64,000 nt of DNA from Sinomicrobium weinanense (GCF_018863395.1 NZ_JAHKRR010000005.1:185109-249108), one strand, 5' to 3'; numbered from the stretch's first letter, positions 1 through 8,543 are shown. The notes: generated by a model from the letters alone, not told the origin. Numbers and translations are program-made.

Positions 1-362
1 GTATCAATAAAACTAACTGATGCTTTTCTTACATTTAAAAAATCCGCTAACAACAATTGCATACTCAGTTCATTAAACCGACTGTTGTTCACCAAAAATT
101 CCTGGTCATATCCCCAAAGTTGTATTTTTTCATTCCTGCTCAATTGAAAAGCTCTAAACATTTTTATCCTTTCATGGTCAGTAATGTGCCCGACTATCTG
201 TTTTATACTCCATTTGTTAGGTTTATATCGAAATTTTGCTTTTTCTTCATCAATTGATTGCAGGAATTCTAATGTGGGCAATACCGAAAAAATTGATTGC
301 AACGTATCTCCTTTTGCCAATTCAAAATAGTAGGAGAAACCATCTTTTGGAGTATATTTCAT
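1..362 (-). CDS. DinB-family protein, 3' end outside window
   Basis: The reading frame starts at an ATG at 362-360 and stays open for 120 codons to the window edge, so the C-terminus is missing. The visible protein contains the DinB-superfamily core: Lys-Trp-Ser-Ile-Lys-Gln followed by a Gly-His-Ile-x-Asp-His-Glu-Arg segment, whose first His lies at the usual metal-binding position, and later the Trp-Gly-Tyr-Asp-Gln region typical of DinB_2 members. Such proteins are four-helix-bundle metal-binding proteins, often of unknown substrate and sometimes thiol transferases. The family assignment is by motif memory; function is not known. Confidence 0.75.
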   Translation of the reverse strand, partial: MKYTPKDGFSYYFELAKGDTLQSIFSVLPTLEFLQSIDEEKAKFRYKPNKWSIKQIVGHITDHERIKMFRAFQLSRNEKIQLWGYDQEFLVNNSRFNELSMQLLLADFLNVRKASVSFID

Positions 363-499
363 AGTTTGAAATCTAAATGTTCTATTTATTTTCCTTTGGT
401 GAGCGCCAATTTTTTGGAAATATGACAAGTGACGGTTTACAAGCTTCGGCACTATGCGCTGTTACTACCTTAAATGTAATGTTCTTTTTTTAATCATAA

Positions 500-874
500 T
501 TATTCACATAACAAAGTATCAAACTTTATATGAAGTTGTGCCGTACCATAGCGATCTACAGCAACCCATTTGTAACTGACAAGTACATAAGCGTTGCCTC
601 CGTCTATTTCCACCCATTCATCTATTCCTTTTGCACCGTTTTTTAAATCACCTTTAGCGGAAAGCCCCGTAGAAACAACATAACCCCTCCCCTGAACCAA
701 ATACTTACACCTGTTTATTTTTACAGCCTCTTTGGCCTGTGATTGAGAAATGAATTTTGATTTGGTTAGTGTAGGCTAGGTCTTATTTACCTGCATTGTC
801 GACATGGAAGTTACACAGGAAGTAAGAAACAAAACCACTCCAATAATTAGATTTAGTTTAATAAACTTAACCAT
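500..874 (-). pseudogene. Small lipoprotein gene interrupted by an in-frame TAG
   Basis: From the ATG at 874-872 the frame encodes a signal peptide with lipobox Leu-Thr-Ser-Cys (Cys20) and then reaches TAG at 778-776 (codon 33). The same frame continues without another stop to TAA at 502-500, giving about 91 further residues with normal composition (Lys/Asp/Gly rich, aromatic segments, Cys-Glu end). The simplest reading is one lipoprotein of about 124 residues broken by a nonsense mutation. The downstream half alone could start at a TTG at 700 but would lack any export signal. No family is recognised. A sequencing error or stop readthrough are alternatives. Confidence 0.6.
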
Positions 875-1399
875 CTTGATCGATTTAATAATGACTCCGC
901 TAAAATTACACAAAACTTTTAAATCCCATTACGGTTTGCTTATGATGAGTTTATGCGTCATTGCGAGAGGAACTTGCCCGCACTGAACGTGGTACACCTA
1001 GCCTACCAAAGTGCAATCGAAGTGTCCAGGGGCTCAGCACAGACTTTGTGACAAAGGGAAATCGTCCATTATATAAGGAAGAATATGTTTGAAAAGAATT
1101 ATGCCACAATCAATTTTTTATTCTTTTCCAGATCTCGTTCAGACCAAAGAATATAACCGGCATTTTTTGCATGTAAAGCATCTAAAAATTCCGATTAGTT
1201 TTAGGCATGGATATTTTCATACCTTAGTTATTTATACAGTAATACAGACCAATGACGGCAGACAGGCATATGCTTCGGTCATCCGTCATCTGTCCTCCAT
1301 CCAAAGCCCCCAAACTTATCAACTTAAAAACTTTGCACTTTGAACCTTACCTCATAACTCCCAACTTTTATTATTTTTACCATCAATAAAACCCGAAGT
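875..1399. other. Intergenic region without a supported gene
   Basis: No open frame here has family features; an 84-codon plus-strand frame at 1089-1343 has unconvincing composition. The region holds a segment starting near 957 (cattgcgagaggaacttg) that resembles the short palindromic dispersed repeats common between Bacteroidota genes, and at 997-1006 the sequence cctagcctac, which is the reverse complement of 771-780 inside the broken lipoprotein gene. AT-rich sequence follows up to ftsE. Confidence 0.4.
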
Positions 1400-2083
1400 A
1401 TGTCCAATACCATAGTAGAGTTAAGAGATGTTGCTATTTATCAACGGGAAAACCTGGTACTTAGTGAAATAAACCTTGCCATAAACAAGGGCGAGTTTGT
1501 CTACCTCATCGGAAAGACCGGAAGTGGCAAGAGCAGCTTTATGAAAACCCTCTACGGCGACCTCCCGCTCACCCAGGGCTCCGGGGCGGTTACGGACTTC
1601 GACCTCCGGTCGCTGAAAGAAAGGGACATCCCTTTCCTGCGCCGAAAACTCGGTATTGTTTTCCAGGACTTTAATCTGCTTCCTGACCGAACGGTAAACG
1701 ACAACCTGTTGTTTGTTCTTAAAGCCACAGGATGGAAAGACAAGGAAGAAATGGCGGCCAAAATAGAGGAAGTTCTCGGCCGCGTGGGCATGAAGACCAA
1801 GGGTTTCAAGTTCCCGCACCAACTGTCGGGCGGAGAACAGCAACGTGTGGCCATAGCCCGGGCCCTACTCAACGACCCCGAACTGATCCTTGCCGACGAA
1901 CCCACCGGAAACCTGGACCCACAGACCAGTGTAGAGGTGATGAAGGTACTCAAGGAGATCAACAACACCGGAAGGACCATTCTCATGGCCACTCACGACT
2001 ATGCCCTACTGCTCAAATTCCCTTCAAAAACCCTGAAATGCGACGGTAGTAAAGTATTTGAGGTCGTACAGAAAAGTGTCTGA
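1400..2083 (+). CDS. ftsE: Cell-division ABC ATPase FtsE
   Basis: A 227-residue ABC ATPase. Walker A (GKTGSGKS) is at residues 38-45, the Q-loop Gln at 89, the signature LSGGEQ at 142-147, and Walker B with the following Glu (LILADE) at 162-167, followed by PTGNLDP. The short length and the sequence around the Q-loop ([13 protein letters not shown]) match FtsE, which pairs with the membrane protein FtsX at the divisome and controls peptidoglycan hydrolases. No ftsX lies next to it here, which is usual in this phylum where the two genes are often separated. Start is the first ATG in frame. A LolD-like exporter ATPase is the main alternative. Confidence 0.85.
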   Translation: MSNTIVELRDVAIYQRENLVLSEINLAINKGEFVYLIGKTGSGKSSFMKTLYGDLPLTQGSGAVTDFDLRSLKERDIPFLRRKLGIVFQDFNLLPDRTVNDNLLFVLKATGWKDKEEMAAKIEEVLGRVGMKTKGFKFPHQLSGGEQQRVAIARALLNDPELILADEPTGNLDPQTSVEVMKVLKEINNTGRTILMATHDYALLLKFPSKTLKCDGSKVFEVVQKSV

Positions 2084-2188
2084 GCATAGAGGGTGAGAGG
2101 GTGAGAAAGTGAGAGAGTGAGATAAAATTTCTCAATATTACATTATACACCTTACACTAAAAAACTCCAAGACTCCAGAACTCTAAAA

Positions 2189-2219
2189 ACAAAAAAAAGA
2201 GCACATATAAAATGTACTC
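2189..2219 (-). terminator. Rho-independent terminator of the TssD gene
   Basis: Read on the minus strand, an 8-bp stem GAGTACAT/ATGTGCTC (one G-U pair) is followed directly by a run of U residues (plus-strand A run at 2188-2198). It sits just past the stop codon of the Hcp/TssD gene. Confidence 0.7.
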
Positions 2220-2253
2220 CTTTTCATAAATTTCTTTCGGGGGGTCGAACAGG

Positions 2254-2640
2254 TTAAACCCATTCGTTAACGTGAGCCCCACCACCGCAGGCCAGTTCCC
2301 GACACGAAATGGTGAAGGTCTCGGTGAGGGGATTGTTCCCTACGGAGTCGAAGTTCTCCCTGTATTTCACAAGATAGCCTTCGGTGAAGTTCACCTCTTT
2401 GAGTTTGGCATCCGTGTTGCGCTTAATGTAGGTAATCACCCCGTTCTTGCGCTCAAAATTGTTGGTCATCCACTCAAAGAAGAAGGAATCTCCGGTAGAT
2501 TCTACGGTGAGGCTGATACGGCCTCCGCGTGTCACCGATGAAGGACGACCTGTGGCATCCACTTCCTGGGCCAGGTCGTAATTGGCGCTAAGAATGTTCA
2601 CTTTCTTGTCGCCAACACTTAAAGTTGCTTTAAATGACAT
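2254..2640 (-). CDS. tssD: Type VI secretion tube protein TssD (Hcp), orphan
   Basis: A 128-residue protein starting MSFKATLSV with Ala-Thr-Gly-Arg-Pro-Ser-Ser near residues 29-35 and a Gly-Gly-Arg-Ile-x-Leu-Thr-Val-Glu-Ser segment. This is the hallmark of the Bacteroidota TssD/Hcp family, which stacks as hexameric rings to form the inner tube of T6SS subtype iii and can carry or bind effectors. No other T6SS component (sheath, baseplate, VgrG, TssK, ClpV) is in the window, so it is an orphan copy. It ends Ala-Cys-Gly-Gly-Gly-Ala-His-Val-Asn-Glu-Trp-Val. Its own terminator follows at 2219-2189. Whether it works with a T6SS elsewhere cannot be told. Confidence 0.85.
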   Translation of the reverse strand: MSFKATLSVGDKKVNILSANYDLAQEVDATGRPSSVTRGGRISLTVESTGDSFFFEWMTNNFERKNGVITYIKRNTDAKLKEVNFTEGYLVKYRENFDSVGNNPLTETFTISCRELACGGGAHVNEWV

Positions 2641-2785
2641 AATACTTAAGATTTAAATAGATAAGGCTGAATTTATAAAACACCGAATCAAACATAAATT
2701 ACATATCTGTGCAAGGTATTAAAGTCAGAAATATTTTGCAATAGCCCGAAGGCAAAAAACTTCTTTTTCTTTACATACCCCCGGT

Positions 2786-2793
2786 TATTTTTG
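2786..2793 (+). promoter_or_regulatory. -7 box (TATTTTTG) before the methyltransferase operon
   Basis: Matches the Bacteroidota sigma-A -7 consensus TAnnTTTG, 46 nt before the ATG at 2839. No clear -33 element is seen. Confidence 0.5.
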
Positions 2794-2838
2794 CTCCAAA
2801 AATTGTACTTTTAAGTTTTAGTATAAAACTCCTCTGCC

Positions 2839-3447
2839 ATGGACAAAAAAACACACTGGGAAAAAGTATATACCACCAAGGAACCCGATGAAGTAAGCTG
2901 GACGCAGGAAATTCCCAGTACCTCCCTCGACTTTATTACCTCACTGGCCCCGGACAAAAATGCAAAGATTATAGATATCGGAGGCGGAGACAGCAAACTG
3001 GCCGATTTTCTGCTCGACAAAGGATACACCGATATTTCCGTGCTGGACATTTCGGAAAAGGCCCTGGACAAGGCAAAGAAAAGACTTGGAAAGAAAGCCG
3101 GGAAAGTAAAATGGATCGTCAGCGACATCACGGAATTCGAACCGGACGAAAACTATGACCTATGGCATGATAGGGCCACCTTTCATTTCCTCACCCAATC
3201 CGAACAAATAGAGAAATATACACGTACCGCCCGGCAGGCAATAAAAGGCGCACTGATCCTGGGAACATTCTCTGAGAATGGCCCGAAAAAATGCAGCGGA
3301 CTGGACATTAAACAATATTCCGAAGGAGAAATGGAACATCTTCTTACCGCCCGGGGTTTTGAGAAAATAAAATGCATCACTGAGGATCACACCACTCCTT
3401 TCGGCACTACACAGAACTTCCTGTTTTGCAGTTTTAGAAAAAACTGA
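2839..3447 (+). CDS. Class I SAM-dependent methyltransferase
   Basis: A 202-residue protein with the Rossmann motif I Ile-Ile-Asp-Ile-Gly-Gly-Gly-Asp-Ser (about residues 44-52), the acidic end of strand 2 (SVLDIS, about 68-73) and the DIxxFxPxxxYD region (about 96-106). This architecture binds S-adenosylmethionine. The start MDKKTHWEKVYTTK is typical of small soluble class I enzymes related to tellurite-resistance and thiopurine methyltransferases. The substrate cannot be deduced. It is first in a run with DoxX (11-nt gap) and the chromate transporter, so a role in toxic oxyanion or thiol stress is possible but is inference. Confidence 0.8.
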   Translation: MDKKTHWEKVYTTKEPDEVSWTQEIPSTSLDFITSLAPDKNAKIIDIGGGDSKLADFLLDKGYTDISVLDISEKALDKAKKRLGKKAGKVKWIVSDITEFEPDENYDLWHDRATFHFLTQSEQIEKYTRTARQAIKGALILGTFSENGPKKCSGLDIKQYSEGEMEHLLTARGFEKIKCITEDHTTPFGTTQNFLFCSFRKN

Positions 3448-3458
3448 AACCAAAAGAG

Positions 3459-3920
3459 ATGCTTCGCAAGATCATAGCTACCGACCACTCCAAAACTACT
3501 ATCCTTATCCGTATTATGGTCGGGGCAATTTTTCTGTCCGAAGGCATTCAAAAATTTATATACCCGGCAATGCGGGGTGTAGGCCGGTTTGAAAAAATGG
3601 GATTCCCTAACCCCGGTCTTTTTGTTTCGTTTGTCGGTACTTTCGAAATTCTATGTGGCATTCTCCTACTCATAGGGTTAATAACGAGAGGAGCTGCACT
3701 GGCTATGCTTATCAACATGACGGTTGCCATTGTCATTACCAAGATCCCCATAGCCCTGGGGGAGAGTTTCGGTCCTTTTGCCCTCCGGGAACTCAAATCA
3801 TACGGTTTCTGGAGCATGGCCCACGAAATGCGGACGGATCTTGCCATGTGGCTGGGGAGTCTGTTCCTTCTGATAAAAGGCGGCGGAAAATGGTCTGCGG
3901 ATAAAGTTCTGATGACATGA
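3459..3920 (+). CDS. DoxX-family inner-membrane protein
   Basis: A 153-residue protein with four predicted membrane helices. The Gly-Ala-Ile-Phe-Leu-Ser-Glu-Gly-Ile-Gln-Lys segment near residues 22-32 and the later Gly-Thr-Phe-Glu-Ile-x-Cys-Gly helix are characteristic of DoxX/SURF4-type proteins, linked in some bacteria to thiol and redox stress. It starts 11 nt after the methyltransferase and its stop overlaps the start of the chromate transporter (ATGA), so the three genes are almost certainly co-transcribed and the last two translationally coupled. Confidence 0.85.
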   Translation: MLRKIIATDHSKTTILIRIMVGAIFLSEGIQKFIYPAMRGVGRFEKMGFPNPGLFVSFVGTFEILCGILLLIGLITRGAALAMLINMTVAIVITKIPIALGESFGPFALRELKSYGFWSMAHEMRTDLAMWLGSLFLLIKGGGKWSADKVLMT

Positions 3921-5053
3921 ATAAAAATGGAAATCTCAGGGAGGTCGCAAAAGTATTCTTTAAACTCGGACTGATCGCTTTTGGTGGTCCGGCTGCCCAT
4001 ATTGCCATGATGGAGAACGAAGTGGTCACCAAACGGAAATGGATGTCCCGGCAGCATTTCCTGGACCTGGTCGGGGCCACCAATCTCATTCCCGGGCCCA
4101 ATTCTACCGAAATGACCATGCACTGTGGCTATGAACGTGCAGGCTGGAAAGGCCTTTTTGTTGCCGGAAGCTGTTTTATCTTTCCTGCTGTGGTTTTTAC
4201 AGGGATCCTGGCCTGGTTTTATGTAGAATACGGAAAAGTCCCGACAGTAGAACCTTTTCTCTACGGTATTAAACCCGCAGTTATCGCCATTATTCTCGGT
4301 GCTGTTTATAAATTAGGAAAAAAGGCGCTTAAAAACCGACAACTGGGAGTTATCGGAATGCTGGTCATCATCTTATCCTTTCTCGGTGTCAATGAGATCA
4401 CTGCCATACTCGGGGCCGGACTTGCCGGGTTATTGTGGTTCGGATTGCTACAAAGAGAAAAAGGCAACAGGTTATTTTCATTTCTTCCTGCCCTGCTTAT
4501 TAATGCAGGTATGATAACTGCCAAAACGATCTCCAACACCAAACTCTTTTTCGTATTCCTCAAGATCGGCGCAGTGCTCTTTGGCAGCGGTTATGTATTG
4601 GTGGCTTATCTCGACGGTGAACTGGTGGAAAAACTGGAGTGGCTTACCAAACAGGAACTCCTGGATGCCATTGCCATAGGGCAGTTTACGCCAGGGCCGG
4701 TTTTGTCTACCGCAACTTTTATCGGTTATCAGGTTAACGGTCTTCGGGGAGCACTCGCAGCCACGGCAGGAATATTCCTGCCTTCGTTCTTCTTTGTGCT
4801 CCTCCTTAATCCCATCATTCCTAAATTAAGGCAGTCCCGTTTGGCCCGCGGCTTTCTCGATGCGGTGAACATAGGAGCCGTAGGCATTATGATCGCCGTA
4901 ACAGTCCGGCTCGGCCAGGAGATCCTTATGGACTGGAAGTCCTGGATGATAGCCATTCTCAGTATAGTGATCACTTTTAAATTAAAAAAAGTAAGTGCCG
5001 TCTGGATCGTTATCGGCGGGGCGGTATTGGGATATATTCTACACTTCGTTTAA
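3917..5053 (+). CDS. chrA: Chromate efflux transporter ChrA
   Basis: A 378-residue integral membrane protein made of two homologous halves. The first has Gly-Leu-Ile-Ala-Phe-Gly-Gly-Pro-Ala-Ala-His (about 17-27) and Ile-Pro-Gly-Pro-Asn-Ser-Thr (about 57-63). The second has Gly-Ser-Gly-Tyr (about 223-226) and Gln-Phe-Thr-Pro-Gly-Pro-Val (about 256-262). These paired FGGP and PGP motifs define the CHR superfamily, whose studied members export chromate in antiport with protons. It overlaps the DoxX stop by four bases. Substrate by homology only; sulfate-related anions are possible. Confidence 0.88.
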   Translation: MNKNGNLREVAKVFFKLGLIAFGGPAAHIAMMENEVVTKRKWMSRQHFLDLVGATNLIPGPNSTEMTMHCGYERAGWKGLFVAGSCFIFPAVVFTGILAWFYVEYGKVPTVEPFLYGIKPAVIAIILGAVYKLGKKALKNRQLGVIGMLVIILSFLGVNEITAILGAGLAGLLWFGLLQREKGNRLFSFLPALLINAGMITAKTISNTKLFFVFLKIGAVLFGSGYVLVAYLDGELVEKLEWLTKQELLDAIAIGQFTPGPVLSTATFIGYQVNGLRGALAATAGIFLPSFFFVLLLNPIIPKLRQSRLARGFLDAVNIGAVGIMIAVTVRLGQEILMDWKSWMIAILSIVITFKLKKVSAVWIVIGGAVLGYILHFV

Positions 5054-5132
5054 TCCGGAACGCCTCCTGCTCTTTCCGCTGTGATTTTTATGGCACAAAA
5101 ATTGAATAGGTTTGGAAAATCAAACTCTTCTA

Positions 5133-6956
5133 ATGATGAAATCACTTGTTACTTTCTTGTTTTTTCTGGTAGCGACGGCATTGGTCCCGGCCCAGGAAAG
5201 CGTTATCGTGGGCACGGTTACCAGTGCGAAAGACAATACTCCGCTTACGGGAGTGAACATTACTATTAAGGGAACTTCCCGGGGAACACAGACCGATTTT
5301 GACGGAAAATACAGTATTGAAGCCAACACCGGTGATATCCTGGTATTTTCTTACCTCGGTTTTAAGACCAAAGAGGTCAGGATTAAAAATTCTTCTGTAA
5401 TTAATGTGGTGCTTAAGGAAGACTCCGCTTCCCTTGAAGAGGTTGTTATTATCAGTGAAGAAGCCGACGAATATGAGGAAGCCATCCCCCCTGCCCCTCC
5501 CAGAATGAAAATGGTGAGAGCAGCAGCAATGCATATCGTACCCAGACCCCGGTACCCTCAAAATACAGAATCTTATGCAGAGATAGACGAAAGCGGTTTT
5601 TTACAGACCGGTTACAAACCGCTGTCCACGTTTTCCATCGATGTGGACAAGGCTTCTTACAGCAATATGCGGAGAATGATAAACAACGGACAGAAAATAC
5701 CGAAGGACGCGATAAAAGTCGAGGAGCTCATCAATTATTTCTCATACAATTACAAACAGCCGGAAGACAATTCACCTTTTGCCATTGAAACGGAATTGAG
5801 CTCCAGCCCGTGGAACAGGCAGCATCAACTCGTTAAAATAGGTTTACAGGGAAAGAAGGTACCGTTAGACGATGTTCCGCCTTCCAACCTGGTTTTCCTG
5901 ATCGATGTTTCCGGATCAATGCATAGTCCTAACAAACTTCCCCTGCTTAAATCCGCTTTTAAATTGCTGGTAAACCAGTTACGCTCCGGGGACAAGGTTT
6001 CCATAGTAACATATGCTTCGGGCACTCACCTGGTCCTGAAACCAACATCGGGAAAAGACAAAAACCGAATACTGGAAGCCATTGACCAACTGGAAGCCGG
6101 AGGATCGACCGCGGGAAGGGACGGATTGCAACTCGCCTATGACACGGCCGAAGAATACTTCATGAAAAAAGGCAATAACCGGGTGATCCTCGCTACTGAC
6201 GGAGATTTTAACGTAGGCCCCTCTTCGGACAAGGAAATGGAAGAGCTAATCACCGAAAAACGAAAAAGCGGGGTCTTCCTCACCTGCCTCGGTTTCGGTA
6301 TGGGAAATTACAAGGATTCCAAACTGGAGACCCTGGCCGACAAAGGCAACGGCAACCATGCCTACATAGACAATATGCAGGAAGCACAACGGGTACTGGG
6401 CACCGAATTCGGAGGAACACTCTATACCATCGCCAAGGATGTAAAGATCCAGGTGGAGTTCAATCCTGCAAAAGTACAGGCCTATCGTTTGATCGGGTAT
6501 GAAAACCGCATGCTCGATGACGAGGATTTTAAAGACGACACCAAGGATGCCGGCGAACTCGGAAGTGGCCATACTGTAACAGCCCTGTATGAAATTATCC
6601 CGACAGGTGTAAAGAGTAAGTTCTTAAAAGAAATAGACTCCCTGAAGTACAGCAAAGTAAAACCTTCGGGAAATTTTAAAGACGAATTGTTCACGGTAAG
6701 GTTCCGTTATAAAAAACCCGACAGCGACACCAGCAAGGAGATCGTTCATGTGGTCAAGGACAGATCTGTATCAGGTTCTCCGGATTTCAATTTTGCAGCC
6801 TCCGTGGCTATGTGGGGTATGTATCTCAGGGATTCCGAATATCTGAACGGCACCAAAAAAGAAGATATTATCGCGCTGGCCGAGAAAAACAGGGGAAAAG
6901 ACCCGGACGGATCCCGCGCTGAATTTATCCGGCTGATGAAAAGTTATACGCGGTAG
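5133..6956 (+). CDS. Secreted VWA-domain protein with N-terminal carboxypeptidase-like domain
   Basis: The ATG at 5133 gives a clean signal peptide (MMKSLVTFLFFLVATALVPAQ), better than a TTG seven codons upstream. The mature 607-residue protein has an N-terminal carboxypeptidase-D regulatory-like beta-sandwich (about 22-95), an acidic linker, a conserved region before the VWA fold, a VWA domain with MIDAS Asp-Val-Ser-Gly-Ser at about 258-262 and ATDGDF near 354-359, and a C-terminal DUF3520-like region ending near the stop. Similar Bacteroidota and proteobacterial (YfbK-type) proteins are envelope proteins of unknown function, presumed to bind proteins through the metal-ion site. Apparently monocistronic; a strong terminator follows. 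Confidence 0.85.
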   Translation: MMKSLVTFLFFLVATALVPAQESVIVGTVTSAKDNTPLTGVNITIKGTSRGTQTDFDGKYSIEANTGDILVFSYLGFKTKEVRIKNSSVINVVLKEDSASLEEVVIISEEADEYEEAIPPAPPRMKMVRAAAMHIVPRPRYPQNTESYAEIDESGFLQTGYKPLSTFSIDVDKASYSNMRRMINNGQKIPKDAIKVEELINYFSYNYKQPEDNSPFAIETELSSSPWNRQHQLVKIGLQGKKVPLDDVPPSNLVFLIDVSGSMHSPNKLPLLKSAFKLLVNQLRSGDKVSIVTYASGTHLVLKPTSGKDKNRILEAIDQLEAGGSTAGRDGLQLAYDTAEEYFMKKGNNRVILATDGDFNVGPSSDKEMEELITEKRKSGVFLTCLGFGMGNYKDSKLETLADKGNGNHAYIDNMQEAQRVLGTEFGGTLYTIAKDVKIQVEFNPAKVQAYRLIGYENRMLDDEDFKDDTKDAGELGSGHTVTALYEIIPTGVKSKFLKEIDSLKYSKVKPSGNFKDELFTVRFRYKKPDSDTSKEIVHVVKDRSVSGSPDFNFAASVAMWGMYLRDSEYLNGTKKEDIIALAEKNRGKDPDGSRAEFIRLMKSYTR

Positions 6957-6968
6957 GTAAAGGATAAA

Positions 6969-6997
6969 GGTGTCTGAAAGACTTTCAGACACCTTTT
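6969..6997 (+). terminator. Terminator between VWA gene and fabD
   Basis: An 11-12-bp perfect inverted repeat (ggtgtctgaaag and ctttcagacacc, 6969-6980 and 6982-6993) followed by five T residues, between two convergent genes. The minus-strand side has a weaker T run and may also stop fabD transcripts. Confidence 0.8.
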
Positions 6998-7003
6998 TAT
7001 ATT

Positions 7004-7885
7004 TTAAATTGCAGCAGAAGCTACCTCTGCACTCCTGTCTATCTTTTTCACCAGTCCCTGGAGCACTTTTCCGGGACCTGCTTCGGTAAACAGGCTCGCC
7101 CCGTCAGTTATCATCTGCTGTATGCTCTGTGTCCATTTTACAGGAGCAGTAAGCTGTGCCATGAGGTTCTTTTTAATTTCCTCCGGATCGGTAACCGCCG
7201 TAGTGGTCACGTTCTGATAAATGGGACATCCGGGTTTGTGAAATGTTGTCTCTGCTATGGCAGCAGCCAGTTCTTCCCGGGCAGGCTCCATTAAAGGGGA
7301 ATGAAATGCTCCTCCGACAGGCAATACCAATGCTCTCCTGGCACCGGCCTCTTTCAAGGCTTCACAGGCCTTGTTTACAGCTTCCACTTCTCCGGAGATC
7401 ACCAATTGTCCCGGACAATTATAATTAGCGGCCACTACAATACCTTCGGTCTCTTTACACACCTTTTCAACCACGGCATCTTCCAGTCCGAGTACGGCAG
7501 CCATTGTGCTGGGCTGTAACTCACAGGCCTTTTGCATGGCCAGGGCCCGTTTGGAAACCAGTTTTAATCCGTCCTCGAAATTCAGGGTGCCGTTAGCCAC
7601 CAATGCAGAAAATTCACCGAGGGAATGCCCCGCAACCATATCGGGCTTAAAGGAATCTCCCAGGGTTTTACTCAGGATCACCGAATGCAGAAATACAGCA
7701 GGCTGTGTAACCTTAGTCTGTTTCAGGTCTTCGGCCGAACCGTTGAACATAACATCGGTAATGGAAAAGCCCAGTATCTCATTGGCTTTTTCAAAAAGTT
7801 CCTTTGCTTCCTCTGATTTCTCATACAGGTCAGCTCCCATCCCTGGGAATTGCGCTCCCTGACCGGGGAATATGTATGCCTTCAT
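7004..7885 (-). CDS. fabD: Malonyl-CoA:ACP transacylase
   Basis: A 293-residue enzyme that moves the malonyl group from CoA to acyl carrier protein to supply fatty-acid elongation in the cytoplasm. The start motif FPGQGAQ (residues 6-12), nucleophile in GHSLGE (Ser88), and catalytic His in AFHSPL (His195) are all present, as is the substrate-carboxylate region around Arg113. Length is normal for the family. It has its own -7 box and appears monocistronic, with no other fab gene adjacent. Confidence 0.95.
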   Translation of the reverse strand: MKAYIFPGQGAQFPGMGADLYEKSEEAKELFEKANEILGFSITDVMFNGSAEDLKQTKVTQPAVFLHSVILSKTLGDSFKPDMVAGHSLGEFSALVANGTLNFEDGLKLVSKRALAMQKACELQPSTMAAVLGLEDAVVEKVCKETEGIVVAANYNCPGQLVISGEVEAVNKACEALKEAGARRALVLPVGGAFHSPLMEPAREELAAAIAETTFHKPGCPIYQNVTTTAVTDPEEIKKNLMAQLTAPVKWTQSIQQMITDGASLFTEAGPGKVLQGLVKKIDRSAEVASAAI

Positions 7886-7907
7886 AAAATTTCGTATTTG
7901 TTTTGGA

Positions 7908-7915
7908 CAAAAATA
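7908..7915 (-). promoter_or_regulatory. -7 box (TATTTTTG) for fabD
   Basis: On the minus strand this matches TAnnTTTG, about 22 nt upstream of the fabD ATG. Confidence 0.5.
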
Positions 7916-7949
7916 GTAAATTGTTTATTGGCACGTCCAACCGGTGGTT

Positions 7950-8006
7950 GGTATTCGGTGATCGGTAATTGAAACACTGATCACCGAATACCGATCACCG
8001 AATACC
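7950..8006. repeat. Inverted plus direct 14-bp repeat at the carbonic anhydrase 3' end
   Basis: ggtattcggtgatc at 7950-7963 is matched by two tandem reverse-complement copies, gatcaccgaatacc, at 7979-7992 and 7993-8006. The last copy encodes the final residues and stop of the carbonic anhydrase. The unit resembles the tandem repeat at 44928-44969, so it belongs to a small dispersed family. On the minus strand the hairpin could act as a weak terminator. Confidence 0.7.
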
Positions 8007-8522
8007 ATCTCCCTCCCCGAACCATCCGGAATATTTCACATAGTTATTGGCTATGCGGTCTATTTCGCCGGAAATGAGTTCCTGGCTAATGTCTTTCACC
8101 TTCTTCGCAGGCACACCGGCATAGATACTGCCGGCCTCCACCCTGGTGTTCTGCGTTACTACCGCTCCTGCAGCTATAATGCTATTGCTTTCCACCACAC
8201 AGTCGTCCATGACTATGCTGCCCATGCCTATAAGTACATTGTCGTGTATGGTACATCCGTGTACTATGGCATTATGCCCTATTGAAACATTATTACCGAT
8301 GTTTGTGGGAGATTTTTGATAGGTAGCGTGGATCACGGCCCCGTCCTGTACATTTACTTTGTTTCCTATCTTAATGTAATGTACATCACCCCGTATCACT
8401 GCATTGAACCATACACTGCATTGGTCGCCCATTTGTACATCTCCCACGATCACAGCGTTTTCTGCAATGAAGCAATCTTCTCCCATCCGGGGCTCTTTTC
8501 CGTTGACTTTTTTCAGGATCAT
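7995..8522 (-). CDS. Gamma-class carbonic anhydrase family protein
   Basis: A 175-residue left-handed beta-helix protein with hexapeptide repeats through most of its length. The metal-ligand pattern is visible: His in VIHATYQ, then His in SIGHNAIVHGCT. Arg and Asp of VIRGDVHYI and Gln in NVQDGAVIH are the usual conserved residues. Such trimeric proteins (YrdA/PaaY/CaiE group) bind zinc or iron and may hydrate CO2 or act as thioesterases; many are inactive as anhydrases, so the activity is not certain. The last codons fall in a repeat unit, which probably changed the natural C-terminus. Minus-strand promoter box at 8544-8551. Confidence 0.88.
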   Translation of the reverse strand: MILKKVNGKEPRMGEDCFIAENAVIVGDVQMGDQCSVWFNAVIRGDVHYIKIGNKVNVQDGAVIHATYQKSPTNIGNNVSIGHNAIVHGCTIHDNVLIGMGSIVMDDCVVESNSIIAAGAVVTQNTRVEAGSIYAGVPAKKVKDISQELISGEIDRIANNYVKYSGWFGEGDGIR

Positions 8523-8543
8523 AATTTTTTCGTTTCAAAGCCT

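Noticed and set aside
1089..1343. 84-codon plus-strand frame upstream of ftsE
   Set aside because: No family features, poor composition, and no promoter or conserved motif; likely chance.
3548..4123. 191-codon minus-strand frame across DoxX and chrA
   Set aside because: Antisense to two well supported overlapping genes.
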